In this document: positions 35,489 through 46,639 of the stretch, piece after piece
Numbering within the stretch: position 1 is the first letter of the stretch
Layout: every line of letters starts with the position of its first letter
Source of the DNA: Arthrobotrys musiformis
Taxonomy: Eukaryota; Ascomycota; Orbiliomycetes; Orbiliales; Orbiliaceae
Assembly: GCA_036971715.1 (NCBI GenBank)
Contig: JAVHJL010000010.1
Span: forward strand, 744,001 to 808,000
Length of the DNA: 64,000 nt
Reading direction: 5' to 3'
Position numbers and translations under genes: made by a program
The notes under the pieces: model-generated
The model's input: only the letters and a program-made list of their open reading frames with translations
Told to the model about the DNA's origin: nothing
The model's database searches: none

Positions 35489-37425
35489 ATGGCTGCTACC
35501 CGTCAGGCCCTGTCGCGACTGGCCCTTCCCAGAGCCGGTCTCACAAAGTCCATTCTCAAGCCTTCCCGGTCCGCCAGAGCCTTTGCGTCCCCCGCCACCA
35601 CTTCCCCCGCCACATGGACCCCGAATAAGACCGAGACCACCACTTTGAGCAATGGCTTCACGGTACTACCATACATCTACGCTCATGGATATGCTTTCTA
35701 GTGTGCAATGGCTGATAGACGGGGAAATAGATAGCCACAGAGTCGAATCCCGGTCAGCAGACCGCCACCGTTGGTATGCCTACCGTTCGTCCGATATACT
35801 CAACCGGGTACTCTATCCAAGAGAGAGAATGCAAAACTGATGGCCGCTAGGTGTTTGGATCGATGCCGGAAGCAGAGCGGAGACCGATGCCAACAATGGA
35901 ACTGCTCATTTCCTCGAGCATCTCGCCTTCAAGGTATGTTCCCTATATTCGTACCTATATATCGCTCGGTATGTCACTGGAGAAGGCACCGGTTGCTAAT
36001 ATACGGGCACAGGGCACAAAAAACAGAACACAGAACCAGCTCGAACTTGAGATCGAGAACATGGGTGGTCATTTGAACGCATACACATCGGTATGTATCC
36101 CGTTCCAACGGTTTCTCCGTCCCCTTTTCCATACCAATATCTAACATTGATATCGAACTTCAGCGGGAAAACACTGTCTACTACGCCAAGGCCTTCAAGA
36201 ACGACGTAGCAAAGAGCGTTGAAATCCTCTCCGACATCCTTCAGAACTCTCGTCTCGACGAATCTGCCATTGAAAGAGAGCGTGAGGTTATCCTTCGCGA
36301 GCAGGAGGAGGTCGACAAGCAACTCGAGGAAGTTGTCTTCGACCACCTCCACGCCACCGCCTTCCAGGGCCAGGCTCTCGGCCGAACTATCCTCGGACCC
36401 AAGGAGAACATCCTCGCCATCCAACGTCAGGATCTCGTCGACTATATCAAGAAGAACTATACTGCCGACAGGATGGTTCTTGTCGGTGCCGGTGGCGTTG
36501 ACCACGGTGAGCTCGTCAAGCTCGCTGAGAAGCACTTCGGAAACCTCAAGAGCTCGCCCGTACCAACCGTCTTCGGATCCGCCCGAACCGAGACCCCAGA
36601 CTTCGTCGGTTCCGAAGTCAGGATGAGAGATGATGCCTACCCAACTGCCCACATCGCCATTGCCGTTGAGGGTGTCAGCTGGAAGGATGACAACTACTTC
36701 ACCGCTTTGGTTGCTCAGGCTATCATTGGAAACTGGGACAGGGCTATGGGTAACGCTCCTTTCTTGGGAAGCAAGCTCGCCAGCTTTGTGCACAAGAACC
36801 ACCTCGCCAACAGCTTCATGAGCTTCAGCACCAGCTATAGCGATACCGGGTATTTCCCCTAAGTTTTTGTCCCCGGGGCTGAACTAGATACTAATTTGAG
36901 ATAGTCTCTGGGGTATCTACCTCGTCACCGACCACTTGACCGAAATCGATGACCTCGTCCACTTCGCTTTGAGGGTATGCTTTCTCTCTCTTCCCTTTTG
37001 CTCAAGTGGTACATATTCTAATAAACCAATATAGGAATGGACCCGTCTCGCCACCTCGGTCGACGAATCTGAAGTTGAGCGCGCAAAGGCTCAACTCAAG
37101 GCTTCCCTCCTCCTTTCTCTCGACGGCACTACCGCCATCGCTGAGGATATCGGCCGACAGTTGGTCACCACCGGCCGTCGCATGACACCCGGTGAAGTTG
37201 AGAGAGTCGTTGGAGCTATCACCCCCAAGGACGTCATGAAGTTCGCCGAGAAGCACATCTGGGATCAAGATATTGCCATCAGCGCGTTCGGCAGCGTCGA
37301 GGGTCTGTTCGATTACCAGAGGATCAGAAACGAGTACGTCTCCCCTTTCAATACACTTCGTGATACCTATAGAGAGGGTTCATATGGCTAACTATTCTTA
37401 CAGCATGACCCGTATGTTCTCGTAA
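35489..37425 (+). CDS. mas1: Mitochondrial processing peptidase beta subunit (M16 metalloprotease)
   Basis: Matrix protease subunit that cleaves presequences from imported proteins. Exons 35489-35662, 35731-35773, 35851-35933, 36013-36090, 36164-36849, 36905-36974, 37035-37333 and 37404-37425 give 484 residues, the usual size. An Arg/Ala/Ser-rich presequence precedes LSNGFTIATESNPGQQTATVG. The inverted zinc motif HFLEH is at residues 92-96, spanned by GSRAETDANNGTAHFLEHLAFKGT. The downstream Glu-rich helix EREREVILREQEEVDK holds the third zinc ligand. The last exon is only 22 nt and encodes the conserved-type end MTRMFS. It shares a divergent promoter with sdh4. Confidence 0.95.
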
Positions 37426-37892
37426 ACGGTTCTGTCAATCTTACCTATCTACCCTCCCGATTGTGATAGTTTTGGCGACAAGTATCAAAGTCTAGCAATC
37501 CAAAATAAAAACCCTAGCAAAACCTTCTCTTGTAAAGAAAACACAAAAAAGAGATACCCCTTTTCTCCTAGGCAGGGGGGATTCTCGTGCTAGAATCTCG
37601 GTTTAGAACCCTTGTTAATTTTTGTGCGAGATTCTAGTTCTTGTATACATATCCTTTTTTTATATAACCTTTTTTTCTTTTGGTTTTCGTCGCCGTTTGA
37701 GCTATATATACAGTTTTTTTTCTCCGTCTTCTTATTTTTTCTCATAGGAACAAAAAATTTAGAGATCGTAGACGCCAGATTAAAATATATTTCGTATCTA
37801 TCAAAAGGATGCTTTTATGGGGGTATCATTTCATGCAACATTAAAACAAAAGCTTGTCGAGTACTCCGCCACCTAAGGCGGGGAAGGGTTTA
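37426..37892. other. Intergenic: convergent 3' ends of mas1 and thg1
   Basis: 467 bp, T-rich on the plus strand, no coding signal. Confidence 0.6.
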
Positions 37893-38948
37893 TCATTGCT
37901 CCGTCCCGGCGTACTCATTCTGGCGGCCCAGAGTCCAGTGCAATATCCACGGCCGTTTCTCCCAGAATGCTTCTTTGATGATGTCAACGTGTTCAATTAC
38001 CACCTCCGCCTTTGCGAGTTTCTTGGCTTCGCGCTTTTGCTGGGAGCGGGATTTACCCTTTTGTGTTTCTGCGGGGGGGGTTGTTGGATTTATTTCTTCT
38101 TTTTCTTCTTTTTGTTCTATTTCTTTTTCATCGGACGGGGTGTCGTCTGCTGAGGATTCTGGGACGGCGCCGTACTATTCCTCACAATCAGCATCTAAAA
38201 AAGGGAATAGAGTAGGGAGGAAGTACTCACATTCCGATAAACCACACTCCCCTTCCTAAACATCTCCCCCTCATTATTATAATTAACCCCAAACCTACTC
38301 CACAAAATCTCATTCTTATCCTTCGCCAAAGTCCCCATCAACTCCTTCTCCGCCTCCTGCGGCGTCATCCCGCCCTGCTGGATTAATGCCCAAAACGTGG
38401 TGTTGTACAGATTATTTATATGACAATCCGCCTGCCGCCAGGAGAGGTAGTCCCTTACGTTCTCAATGGTGGGGTAACATACCGCCCTCCCGTCAAACGT
38501 GGGGAGTGGTTTCGTAAGCGGTTGAGAAGGGAAATACGTCGGCCAGAGGGAGACGTAGTATGCTGTGAAAATCGATACAACCGTGGAGACCAACTTCGCC
38601 TCCCGCCGGTCAAAGAGATTACATTCTTTGCGTAGCACGAAGGAGAATTCGTCGGAGACGCCGTATGCGATCGAAACCACCTCGCCACCGAGGTCGTGGA
38701 AGACGGAAACGGCGGCGGCGTTCATGAGGGAGAGGGCGCGGGGGTCGTTGGGTTTTTGGAAGGATTGGAGGGTTGAGAAGCGGTGGAAGGAGCGGCCGTC
38801 TATGCGGATTATTATGTAGGTGTTCGGGAGGAGGTAGGTTGTTGTTGTCTGTTCGAAGTGGCGGACGTATTCGAATCTGCGGGTGGTGATGTTAGTGGGA
38901 GTGGTTGAGATGGTGGGGTTGGAGGGGGGTATACTTTGAGTTCGCCAT
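37893..38948 (-). CDS. thg1: tRNA-His guanylyltransferase
   Basis: Adds the G-1 base to the 5' end of tRNA-His by reverse (3'-5') nucleotide addition. Exons 38948-38935 (14 nt), 38876-38231 and 38174-37893 give 313 residues. The start MANSKFEYVRHFE is followed by the first metal-binding motif RIDGRSFHRF (D31) and the second, YGVSDEFSFVLRK (D80, E81). Also seen are FDGRAVCYPT, DYLSWRQADCHINNLYNTTFWALIQQGG and a Lys/Glu-rich C-terminal insert ending in the conserved VIEHVDIIKEAFWEKRPWIL. The third exon uses acceptor GAATAG at 38175-38176; the earlier AG leads straight to a stop. Confidence 0.93.
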
Positions 38949-39464
38949 TTTGATGGTATTGTCTTTAGTATACGGAAGGGTTGAAAGTATGCTGCTATCT
39001 GGGATGGGGAGTAATTGGGGTCGATTTCATAACTTTTGAGGCTCGTAAAGCTAGTTTTTTACACTGCGAGATTGAGATCTCGAGAGGATGGAATCGGATC
39101 GAGTTGGATAAACTAAACTATGAGTCGACGTCGGAAATTTCCTTTTCAGGTCGACTTCGCATTTGGGAACTGCCACACGCACAACACGCCCGGTCTGCGC
39201 AGCACGAGGACGAGAACCACATATTGGTCTTAAAACCAACGGAAACTAAATTAGTTACAACTGTATACAATTACGCAAATAAGGGGTAAGGGTCCCAGAA
39301 GACGAGGCAACGAGTCCTATATAGTCCTTGGCAGCATATTATACATTTTTTCTATATACAATAAACTTCTTCGGAGGAGAAAGCTCAAGTTCAACCCAGA
39401 AGAATGCCTCTACATTCCCGAGAATTGTATATACAGGGTACTCTAGTGCTTTCTTTGTCCACTT
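38949..39464. other. thg1 upstream region
   Basis: About 500 bp of mixed sequence without a convincing gene. Confidence 0.5.
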
Positions 39465-39779
39465 CTAGCCCTTTTGTTGCGGAGGAGAGGTCACAACCTC
39501 CCTCCAGGAATTTCGAAGGTCACTTCGTATCGACCTCGTCTCTTGTTCCTAGACGAGTATGTTAGCCTCCTTTCAAAATTGGAGCCTGTTCGATATTACC
39601 TTGTTTAGGTGGGAGAAATGGGAGTTTTTCATACTTTCAAGCATCTTTTCATTGGCCAGCGCACGGAAAACATGGTGAATTCCGTTTTCCTCATCACTGG
39701 TAGTCATAGCCTCGAGACTAGTTGCAGCCCGCGGTTTACGATCGGGGCGTTTGCAAGATACATCATACTTCTGACGCAT
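39465..39779 (-). CDS. Possible small gene, two exons, unknown function
   Basis: Not recognised. Exons 39779-39600 and 39548-39465 would encode 87 residues (start MRQKYDVSCKRPDRKPRAAT, end VVTSPPQQKG). The intron is good: GTAATA donor, GCTAAC branch site about 17 bp before CTAG. The 5' end is unsure. A CAG acceptor at 39771 could instead join further upstream exons, and frames at 39704-39919 and 39948-40151 might belong to the same gene, but no clean donor in phase was found. Confidence 0.33.
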
Positions 39780-41141
39780 TCGTTATCGAGAGCCCTCAGA
39801 AGTAGCCCTTTAGGGGCCTCGAGCCCAAGTTTCGCGAAAAGAGGAAGATTATCTGGTCGCTCTGCAGCCCTGGGGTTTTTGTTTCGCCTCAGCGACGAGA
39901 CTAGTTTCGTCTGCATCAAGTTATATTGAATGTTAGAATCAAGGCTTTTAAGCGATTAAATGGCTTAGAGAAGGAGACTCGACATAGGAGAAAGGGGATT
40001 TGATGATTGATGGGACACACGATGGGGATTTCCGACGGGAGACAACTGTCAAAAGCTCTGGTAGTTGGGTGCATGTGGTGCCTGTGATGGTGGTAGTGGC
40101 CATGGCCATGATGGTGGTTGTGTTGTTAGGATCATAGGAATTCGAAGTCATAAAAATGAGGTGCGGTTTAAACTTTTGTTAGTTTACAGTCGAAAGTTGG
40201 GAATGGTCGGGAAGACTAGAAAGTTTCGGTGGGAGGGTTTATATAAATATGCACGTTATAGATATCAATTTTAATTATAAATTCAATACCCTTTTTGCAA
40301 CGGTGAGGATCCGTTTCGTCGGCGCTGCAGGCCAGACCAGTCGACCCTTTATAATTTTAATTGATTATTTGATCGACTTTGATCGCTAGTTACGCTCTGT
40401 CCCGTAAACTACAACTGGCGGAAGGTTACACTGTCATGATATATAGGTATAAAACATGTAATTATAAGAAGTAGTATTTATTAAAATAATTAATTAAAAG
40501 TACTTAAATGAGTAAACTAATTTAATACCAGCATTTAACCGGAGTTGCATTATATTTTTATCTTTCTTCTAGCTAGTTTGTGAAGAGGATTAACACAAAC
40601 CCTAGTAGTTGCAACCTTGCGATATTGGGGTTTTAGTTTTCGAAGTTAATGGATCGGGTTTCGTATACTATGCGAAGCTCGTTTACAGAATGATCGTTGG
40701 AGTCTCTGTGATATATATCGAGATATAGTGGAGTGGTTGGCTTGGGCTTGTCGACACATAATTATACTGCTCTATAGTACCTAGGTGAGTAGGGAGTGTA
40801 TCACTCTATAGATTGAGTATATAAGGCCTCGTATACAGGATCAATTAATTATTGTAAACACGAGCGGGTGCGTGTCCCTCTAAATTCATATTTTCTCTTG
40901 ATGCCTTTAAATACATGCGGGCGGGCGGCCTAGCTTCACACCCACCGAAATCTCTTCGAAATCTTAGGATAGATACATTGGCTAATAGAAGCCGAGGGTT
41001 TGGTTTGTAGATACAAAGTAGTTCCATGGCTTTATTATGCCTTTACACGTTTCAAAACATCGTATCCAAACGTTGTGCCTTCTTGCACGCGCGGTTTTTT
41101 GTCAAATAAAGATGGCGAGGCCATCAGATACAGGTCATCCC
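39780..41141. other. Gene-poor AT-rich stretch
   Basis: 1.36 kb. Short frames only, besides the uncertain ones noted with the gene at 39465. Nothing else supported. Confidence 0.5.
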
Positions 41142-42617
41142 TCAAAGGTCCTCGCCCTTGCAGAAAGCTAGTAACATTTCCAGGGTACTATTGATCGACT
41201 TTACGGCTTCCTTCACTTCAGCCATTTCTTGGGTCAACTTGTTGAGCCTTGCCTCGGTAGTGGCTTTCTTTGCATTCTTGCGGCAAGAGTCAAGATGAGA
41301 CTTCGCTCGAGATTGCAAGGCTTTGGATTCTGTAAGGATCTCTGTTGATTCGATGGAGGAGATTGGTGTGATAGCCAGTCTTTCCCCTTGGGAAGACTCA
41401 GCGCCCCCGTCTGAGGCGCTCGCAGTTGTCGATGGGGTTATGGGTTTCCCCTTCTTGGCGGCGGCGGCTTTTATGTTTCTTAAGCTTTTTCTTGTCGCTG
41501 GGCTGCCGGTAGCCTTCTTTCTGCCAGGCCTTCTTGTCTTGGTTGTGGCGTCATCGTCGTCTGTGATCGTAGAAACGGAACTTGTGATTCTAGCTCTTTT
41601 GGGCTGTCGGGCCTTGCCTGGACTTCCCCTACGGCGTTTTCCTGTTGGAGTTTCTTCATCTTTGTCTTTGGAAGGATCACCATCCTCATCGTCCTCTTCG
41701 GGGATCCCGGCGTTTGCTTTGCAGCTTCGAATTACAGGCTCTTTCCCTGCCCCAGGCCCGCCTCTCCTTTTGGGAATAACGTAGTCGTTGCTGTGCGAGC
41801 CTTCCGACGAAGATACATCGTGGTAGCTGAACGTGCGCTTCCGCAATCGTGGTCGTTCCAATGCAGTGCTCAGTTCCCTTAAATCGAATTCTGCATCGCT
41901 ATCCGGTTCTTGCAGGGCCCGCTTGGCCATAATTTGTGGTGGTGCAGATGAGACTTGACTACGGTTTCCCGCTTCAGCCATGTTTGGACGGGAATTTGAT
42001 TGCAGGTTGGTGGAAATTGTTTGGGTCCCGTTCTTTTCGTTGTTGTGGCTCTGACCTAGAGAGCTTAATGGAAGGACGACATCTAGTCCTCTATCAGAAG
42101 ATGGACCGGATTCTTCATGGGCTCTTGCTATTGCTCTTTCATATCTCTTGATGGCGGCTTCGATATCTTTCGCCTGGAGGCTGAATACCTCCTTTCGAAT
42201 GCCTGGTATCCTGTTGAGATACTTTGGTTCACCTCTCAACAGTCGTAAGATTGCTTCGTGGAGCAAGTTGATGGAATTATCCATCCTGATGGATAGCAGA
42301 CCTCCAATTGTTCCATCGCTGACTTCCTCCATGTGTGCAATCCAGACTCTGGCTTTAGCTAAATTCGAGGGTATATGTATTCGCCTCGCTGTAGACATCC
42401 ACACAGAGCGGATGGTGATTTGGTCGAGGATTGATAGAGATGATTGGGACAATTTTGTCTCCCCTTTGAGGAGCAGGGGCTTGGATGGAACGGGTGAGAG
42501 ATTCGCCATTGTTACAGCGGCTGCAGCGGTTGGTTCATGGTCGAGGGTGGTTCCGGTTGTGTCTGAGGTTGACATTGTGACGGGGAGGTTGATGTTGTAC
42601 AAAGCACGCGTGCACAT
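41142..42617 (-). CDS. Orphan protein A of a tandem pair: N-terminal module, charged middle, C-terminal coiled coil
   Basis: Not recognised. Single exon, 491 residues from the ATG at 42617 (MCTRALYN..); an ATG at 42575 (MSTSDTTG..) has an equally good context. A globular module at about residues 60-155 (ITIRSVWMSTARR, ARVWIAHMEE, LLRGEPKYLNRI, RKEVFSLQAKDIEAAIKRYE) is followed by about 230 residues rich in Ser, Asp, Glu, Lys and Arg with nuclear-signal-like runs (GKRRRGSPGK, PKRARI). The C-terminal ~70 residues form a coiled coil ending EMLLAFCKGEDL. The next gene (43885) has the same three-part plan and a matching end, so this is a tandem duplicate pair. A nuclear location is inferred only from the basic runs. 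Confidence 0.78.
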   Translation of the reverse strand: MCTRALYNINLPVTMSTSDTTGTTLDHEPTAAAAVTMANLSPVPSKPLLLKGETKLSQSSLSILDQITIRSVWMSTARRIHIPSNLAKARVWIAHMEEVSDGTIGGLLSIRMDNSINLLHEAILRLLRGEPKYLNRIPGIRKEVFSLQAKDIEAAIKRYERAIARAHEESGPSSDRGLDVVLPLSSLGQSHNNEKNGTQTISTNLQSNSRPNMAEAGNRSQVSSAPPQIMAKRALQEPDSDAEFDLRELSTALERPRLRKRTFSYHDVSSSEGSHSNDYVIPKRRGGPGAGKEPVIRSCKANAGIPEEDDEDGDPSKDKDEETPTGKRRRGSPGKARQPKRARITSSVSTITDDDDATTKTRRPGRKKATGSPATRKSLRNIKAAAAKKGKPITPSTTASASDGGAESSQGERLAITPISSIESTEILTESKALQSRAKSHLDSCRKNAKKATTEARLNKLTQEMAEVKEAVKSINSTLEMLLAFCKGEDL

Positions 42618-43884
42618 GTTGTGGGGCTTCAAGGTTCTGGTGAGATCTTTGGCAGTTGCTTATGGAGGTTTCTGTTCGGGTTACTTTTTAGTAAAAGGGA
42701 GAACCGACGGTTTAATCGAGTGAGATTAGAAAGGTTCAACTCCAATGGGGAGATTGGTGGGTTTAAGTGGCCTCGATCTCAATCTTGGTTCGGTCACAAA
42801 TCGGGTATGTAACACAGGACTGAAGTTCACGGATCCACGGTCACACAACAACAGCTCGAGAGCCTCAAATATTAATACAGGCTTTTCGAACCCCCCTTTG
42901 ACAGATATCGGATTGAAAATTTTTGTTCTCCTCACAAAACAAACGAAAAACGGATCTCGACTTGGTCTGATTCATCCATAAACTCGAAGGCTAGGGATAT
43001 TTTACCAAATTCGCTATTTTAGGGCCAAATCGACCGGCTCTAAACGAAAAGTTGAAAGAATTCGTCCAAATCTGGCCTGAAATCTTCCCAATTGATCAAT
43101 TGAATTGTTGGACCCAACACGCCCTCGTCCGGACGCGGACCCTGACGTGCGTCCTTTCATCATTCCACCTAGCATCTCGGGTCGATAGATCTAGATGCAG
43201 CTCTAACAACAATGGCATCTTTTTTATGTTGACTGAATCCCCAGACTATGACTGAATTACTTATATACAAACATTAATTATGACCCAAAACTAAGCCGTT
43301 GGATCAAACTACTCGATGACGCTTTGCAAAATTTGTCAAACTTGATTCATCGATTGATCCCTATATAGCACTACTTTATTGCATGAATTTCGTGGGATTA
43401 ATACTGGCCTCGAAACTAGGATTAATATTTTAATATCAGAAACAATTAATTGTCGCTGTGACTGGATCAATCGGAATACCTTCTGAAGCTGAAAGGTCAG
43501 CTGTCTGATGTGTTCTTTATGTGGCTTGTTATAAGGTTTCTAATTTTCTTCAGATGCATTAATTGCAGTGTACGCGGAAGCCGTAGTCGTTCTGGCATTG
43601 GTGCTGTTGGAAGTTGGATACTGCATTGCTAGCTATATACAATCGTTTTTGCACTTCTGCCAGCTCTGGTCCACGAGACAAGTATTGCATAGAGCGTATT
43701 GATATACATATAATTTTGGTGGACTTTTCGAAAAAAAAGTTTCAACGATCAATGGATAAATACTGGGAACGTAACTTGGGGGGGGGGGGTCTCCTTGCTA
43801 CTTTGCATATGTATAAATAATAGTATTGATACAGTCTCCCGCAAAATTGAAAATAAATACACCAGAGAATAACACCAAATGCCC
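42618..43884. other. Intergenic between the two tandem orphan genes
   Basis: 1.27 kb, AT-rich. It contains a 12-G run at 43778-43789. No gene supported. Confidence 0.55.
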
Positions 43885-45810
43885 TCACAAATCCTGCCCC
43901 TTACAGAATGAAAGTAGAAGATTCACAGTATTCGCCGCCTCTTTCAACGTTTCCTTAACCTCTGCCATTTCTTCCACCAACTTGTCCAACTTTTGGTTCT
44001 GTTGGCGTTGTTCTTTGGCCAGCTTTTCGACGTTCTTCTGGACGTATTTGAAGAGCTCGTAGTTTTGTTTCGTTAAGTTCCTCAGGGCTTTGAATTCGGT
44101 GAGGATTTCTTCGGCTTTGAAGCCGGTGGAGATGTAGATCATGTCTTTTTCGACGGAAAGTGGTTTGGCTGGTTTAGGCGGTTGTGAGGCTTGGGTTACC
44201 GGAAGGGATTTGGCTCTGTTGTTTGGAGTGGCACGTTTGGCCCTTTTTCGAGGGGTTTTGGGGGTTGAATCCCGACCTGGGGAAGACGATGGGATGGGCG
44301 CACTTGCTCTGCAGGAGTTTGGTGGGTTGCTGTCTTTGATTTGGTTGCCGTCATGGGACTTTGTTCGATTTCGCCCCTTTGACTTGCGTCTCAATCTGGT
44401 TCTCCTGGGTACTTCTGATGCTTCCGAGGCTTCCTGCTCCTCTTGCTTGTCCTCTTCTTCCTCTTCTTCCTTCTCTTTCTCCTCTTCCTCCTCCCGGGGT
44501 TCTGCTGTCTCTTCGTCTGTCCCTTCCCCCGTGTTTTGGGCCCTTTGGGACTTCCAGAAGCTTGACGGAGTTCGTCGCTTTTTGGGTGGCCCGCAACTAT
44601 CTTCATCTTCACTCTCCTCTTCGGTAACCTCGTCATCGGTAACCTCGCTGATACTTCTATTTCCATCTTCGCTGGGATTGCTATTGCTCTCTTGATATTC
44701 GTCCTCGCCGCTGTTCGACCCGCTTTCTTCATCGTTGGAGTCCCAGTTATTGGAGCAGCTATCTTCATCTGATGTCAAATATTCTTTGTACAAATCAGAT
44801 AGGTTCGAGTGATTGCGAACGCCCTGGCGGAGTTTGCTCCGTTGCGTATCTGGTGGGTCGCTGAGCCGACTAGGAGGATCTGGGGTTCTAGGGTCCCCCT
44901 CGGAGACTACTGGAGACGGGCTGCGTACTGGAGGGCGGCTGGGGGAGCGGCTGCGTACTGGAGAGTGACTAGAATGTCTCCTCTTTCTTCTTTTCTTTTT
45001 GGGGGGCTGCTCTGGTGTGCTCGATTCAATCGTAGTCGATGTTGGTGGTCCGACAGGGCTTGCCATCAGTGCATCATCAATCTCTGGAGGCTCAACGGTA
45101 TCCTCAGATCTTCTAGTTTCCGAGGACTCATTGTCACCCTTAGATTGTAACTTCTTAACGGCCTCCTCCACATCACGCCATTCGATACCGAAGACCTCAT
45201 TCTTGGTGTAAACCGTCAGATCAAAGTACTTTGGTGGAGCCTTCAGTAATGCTACTATCGTCCGTCCAAGAATTTTGCTTGATACACCCGCGCCTACACG
45301 GAATAGGCAGCCGATGAACTTGTATCCCTTGTATTCGAGGTGTGAAATCCAACTTGGTGGCTGTTTCAGAGGTATCTTAGGCGTCGCCGGCTTTTTTCTT
45401 AGGATTGAGTTAGCCCAAACATAGTGGATAGTGACGCCTTGGAGGATATCTAGAGTCTTTTGGTCGATTTCGAATAGACAGTTCGACATTATGGAAAATG
45501 TAGGTGGTGAGGTGATGGGAGTAGGCAGTGTAGATACCGCGTTCTCTGGAGTCGTTATTGGAGAGTTTGTATTGTAAGTGTCTGGGGAAGAAGAAGAGGT
45601 GGCGGTGGTGGTGATAGAATTCGAAGTGGAGGTGGTGTTGATGTCGTTGAGGTCGTCCGGGGCGGGCTTTGGGATCTTAAGTTTTACGATCCGTTGAAGC
45701 CTTTCGTGCTTTAGTTGCTGAGTTTCTCGAACGAGACATTCGAGAGCTTTGACCATCTGCTCGAAGCTGGGAGCCGAAGTGATCGCCTCCTGGACCTGCA
45801 GTGCATCCAT
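43885..45810 (-). CDS. Orphan protein B of a tandem pair: N-terminal module, acidic middle, C-terminal coiled coil
   Basis: Not recognised. Single exon, 641 residues, start MDALQVQEAI. The module around residues 110-225 aligns with the upstream paralog: VTIHYVWANSILRK with ITIRSVWMSTARR, PSWISHLEY with RVWIAHMEE, ALLKAPPKYFD with RLLRGEPKYLN, KNEVFGIEWRDVEEAVKKL with RKEVFSLQAKDIEAAIKRY. The middle has KKKRRKRR, an Arg-Ser-Pro segment (SPVRSRSPSRPP) and long Glu runs. The C-terminal coiled coil EEMAEVKETLKEAANTVN ends LLLSFCKGQDL, almost the same as the paralog. A chromatin or nuclear scaffold role would fit the composition but is a guess. Confidence 0.8.
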   Translation of the reverse strand: MDALQVQEAITSAPSFEQMVKALECLVRETQQLKHERLQRIVKLKIPKPAPDDLNDINTTSTSNSITTTATSSSSPDTYNTNSPITTPENAVSTLPTPITSPPTFSIMSNCLFEIDQKTLDILQGVTIHYVWANSILRKKPATPKIPLKQPPSWISHLEYKGYKFIGCLFRVGAGVSSKILGRTIVALLKAPPKYFDLTVYTKNEVFGIEWRDVEEAVKKLQSKGDNESSETRRSEDTVEPPEIDDALMASPVGPPTSTTIESSTPEQPPKKKRRKRRHSSHSPVRSRSPSRPPVRSPSPVVSEGDPRTPDPPSRLSDPPDTQRSKLRQGVRNHSNLSDLYKEYLTSDEDSCSNNWDSNDEESGSNSGEDEYQESNSNPSEDGNRSISEVTDDEVTEEESEDEDSCGPPKKRRTPSSFWKSQRAQNTGEGTDEETAEPREEEEEKEKEEEEEEDKQEEQEASEASEVPRRTRLRRKSKGRNRTKSHDGNQIKDSNPPNSCRASAPIPSSSPGRDSTPKTPRKRAKRATPNNRAKSLPVTQASQPPKPAKPLSVEKDMIYISTGFKAEEILTEFKALRNLTKQNYELFKYVQKNVEKLAKEQRQQNQKLDKLVEEMAEVKETLKEAANTVNLLLSFCKGQDL

Positions 45811-46639
45811 CGTGGTTTATATTTTACGGTTTCTGGGTTTATACAGAACTTGATGTGAGCTCATGAGTTGAAAGAACACGAAACATGAAATCAAGATTGT
45901 GATAGAAAGGCGAGCGGTCTGAAAGAACCCTGTTTACTGTATGGAAGCAGTGATTGCATGACCAATTGAAGCTTTTATTCACAGGTGTAAGAAGAGAGGA
46001 GGAGTATGAAGTTATACTTTGTCAGTTTGATGCATCTTGAAACCAGACCAAGCCTCCAACATTAACGTCAACATATACGGTTGCGGCGTGTCTTGGACAG
46101 TATACTAGTATCGTATGAATACACGACCGCAAAGCTTGCCTGAATAACTATTACACTACGCTAGCTTCGTGAACCAACCGTCTGGAACCGTAGGGGCCCG
46201 AATTAATAATCCCAGCGGCACGGGTACCGGCATTGGATGTGGTTCGTGGGGATGTTGCGCCTTTGTTGGCGGTATGTTAGTTCCCTAGCTTGCATATGTT
46301 GCATGTTGGGGAGATGGCTGAGTGCCTCAAATATACAACAGGTGCTTCATGGCATATCCAAACATCATCTGTCCAGAGTTACTGTTTCTATATAGGTAGT
46401 ACTATAAACTATAACACCTTTGCCATAGAAACTTCCATAACTATTGATCAATTGAAGCCGACTGCTACACCACATCCAAATTCTATTCCTTCGCCAGACA
46501 AAATTCAGAAGAGAGAACGTTATCGACATATATAGAGACAGTTCGTATATTTATAAAGGGCTAGCTCGGAAGCCCCATAGGTAAAAATCCTCCTTGCTAC
46601 CCCAGGAACTGCGGAGAAGGTAGAATTGCCAGCTGCAGT
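45811..46639. other. Intergenic upstream of orphan gene B
   Basis: 830 bp, AT-rich, no coding signal accepted. Confidence 0.55.

Noticed and set aside
44141..44695. 184-codon plus-strand Ser/Leu-rich frame
   Set aside because: Antisense shadow of the charged middle section of the orphan gene at 43885.
46290..46340. tRNA-Ser-like opening (GGAGATGGCTGAGTG)
   Set aside because: No matching anticodon arm, T-loop GTTCGA box or acceptor stem complement follows at the right distance.
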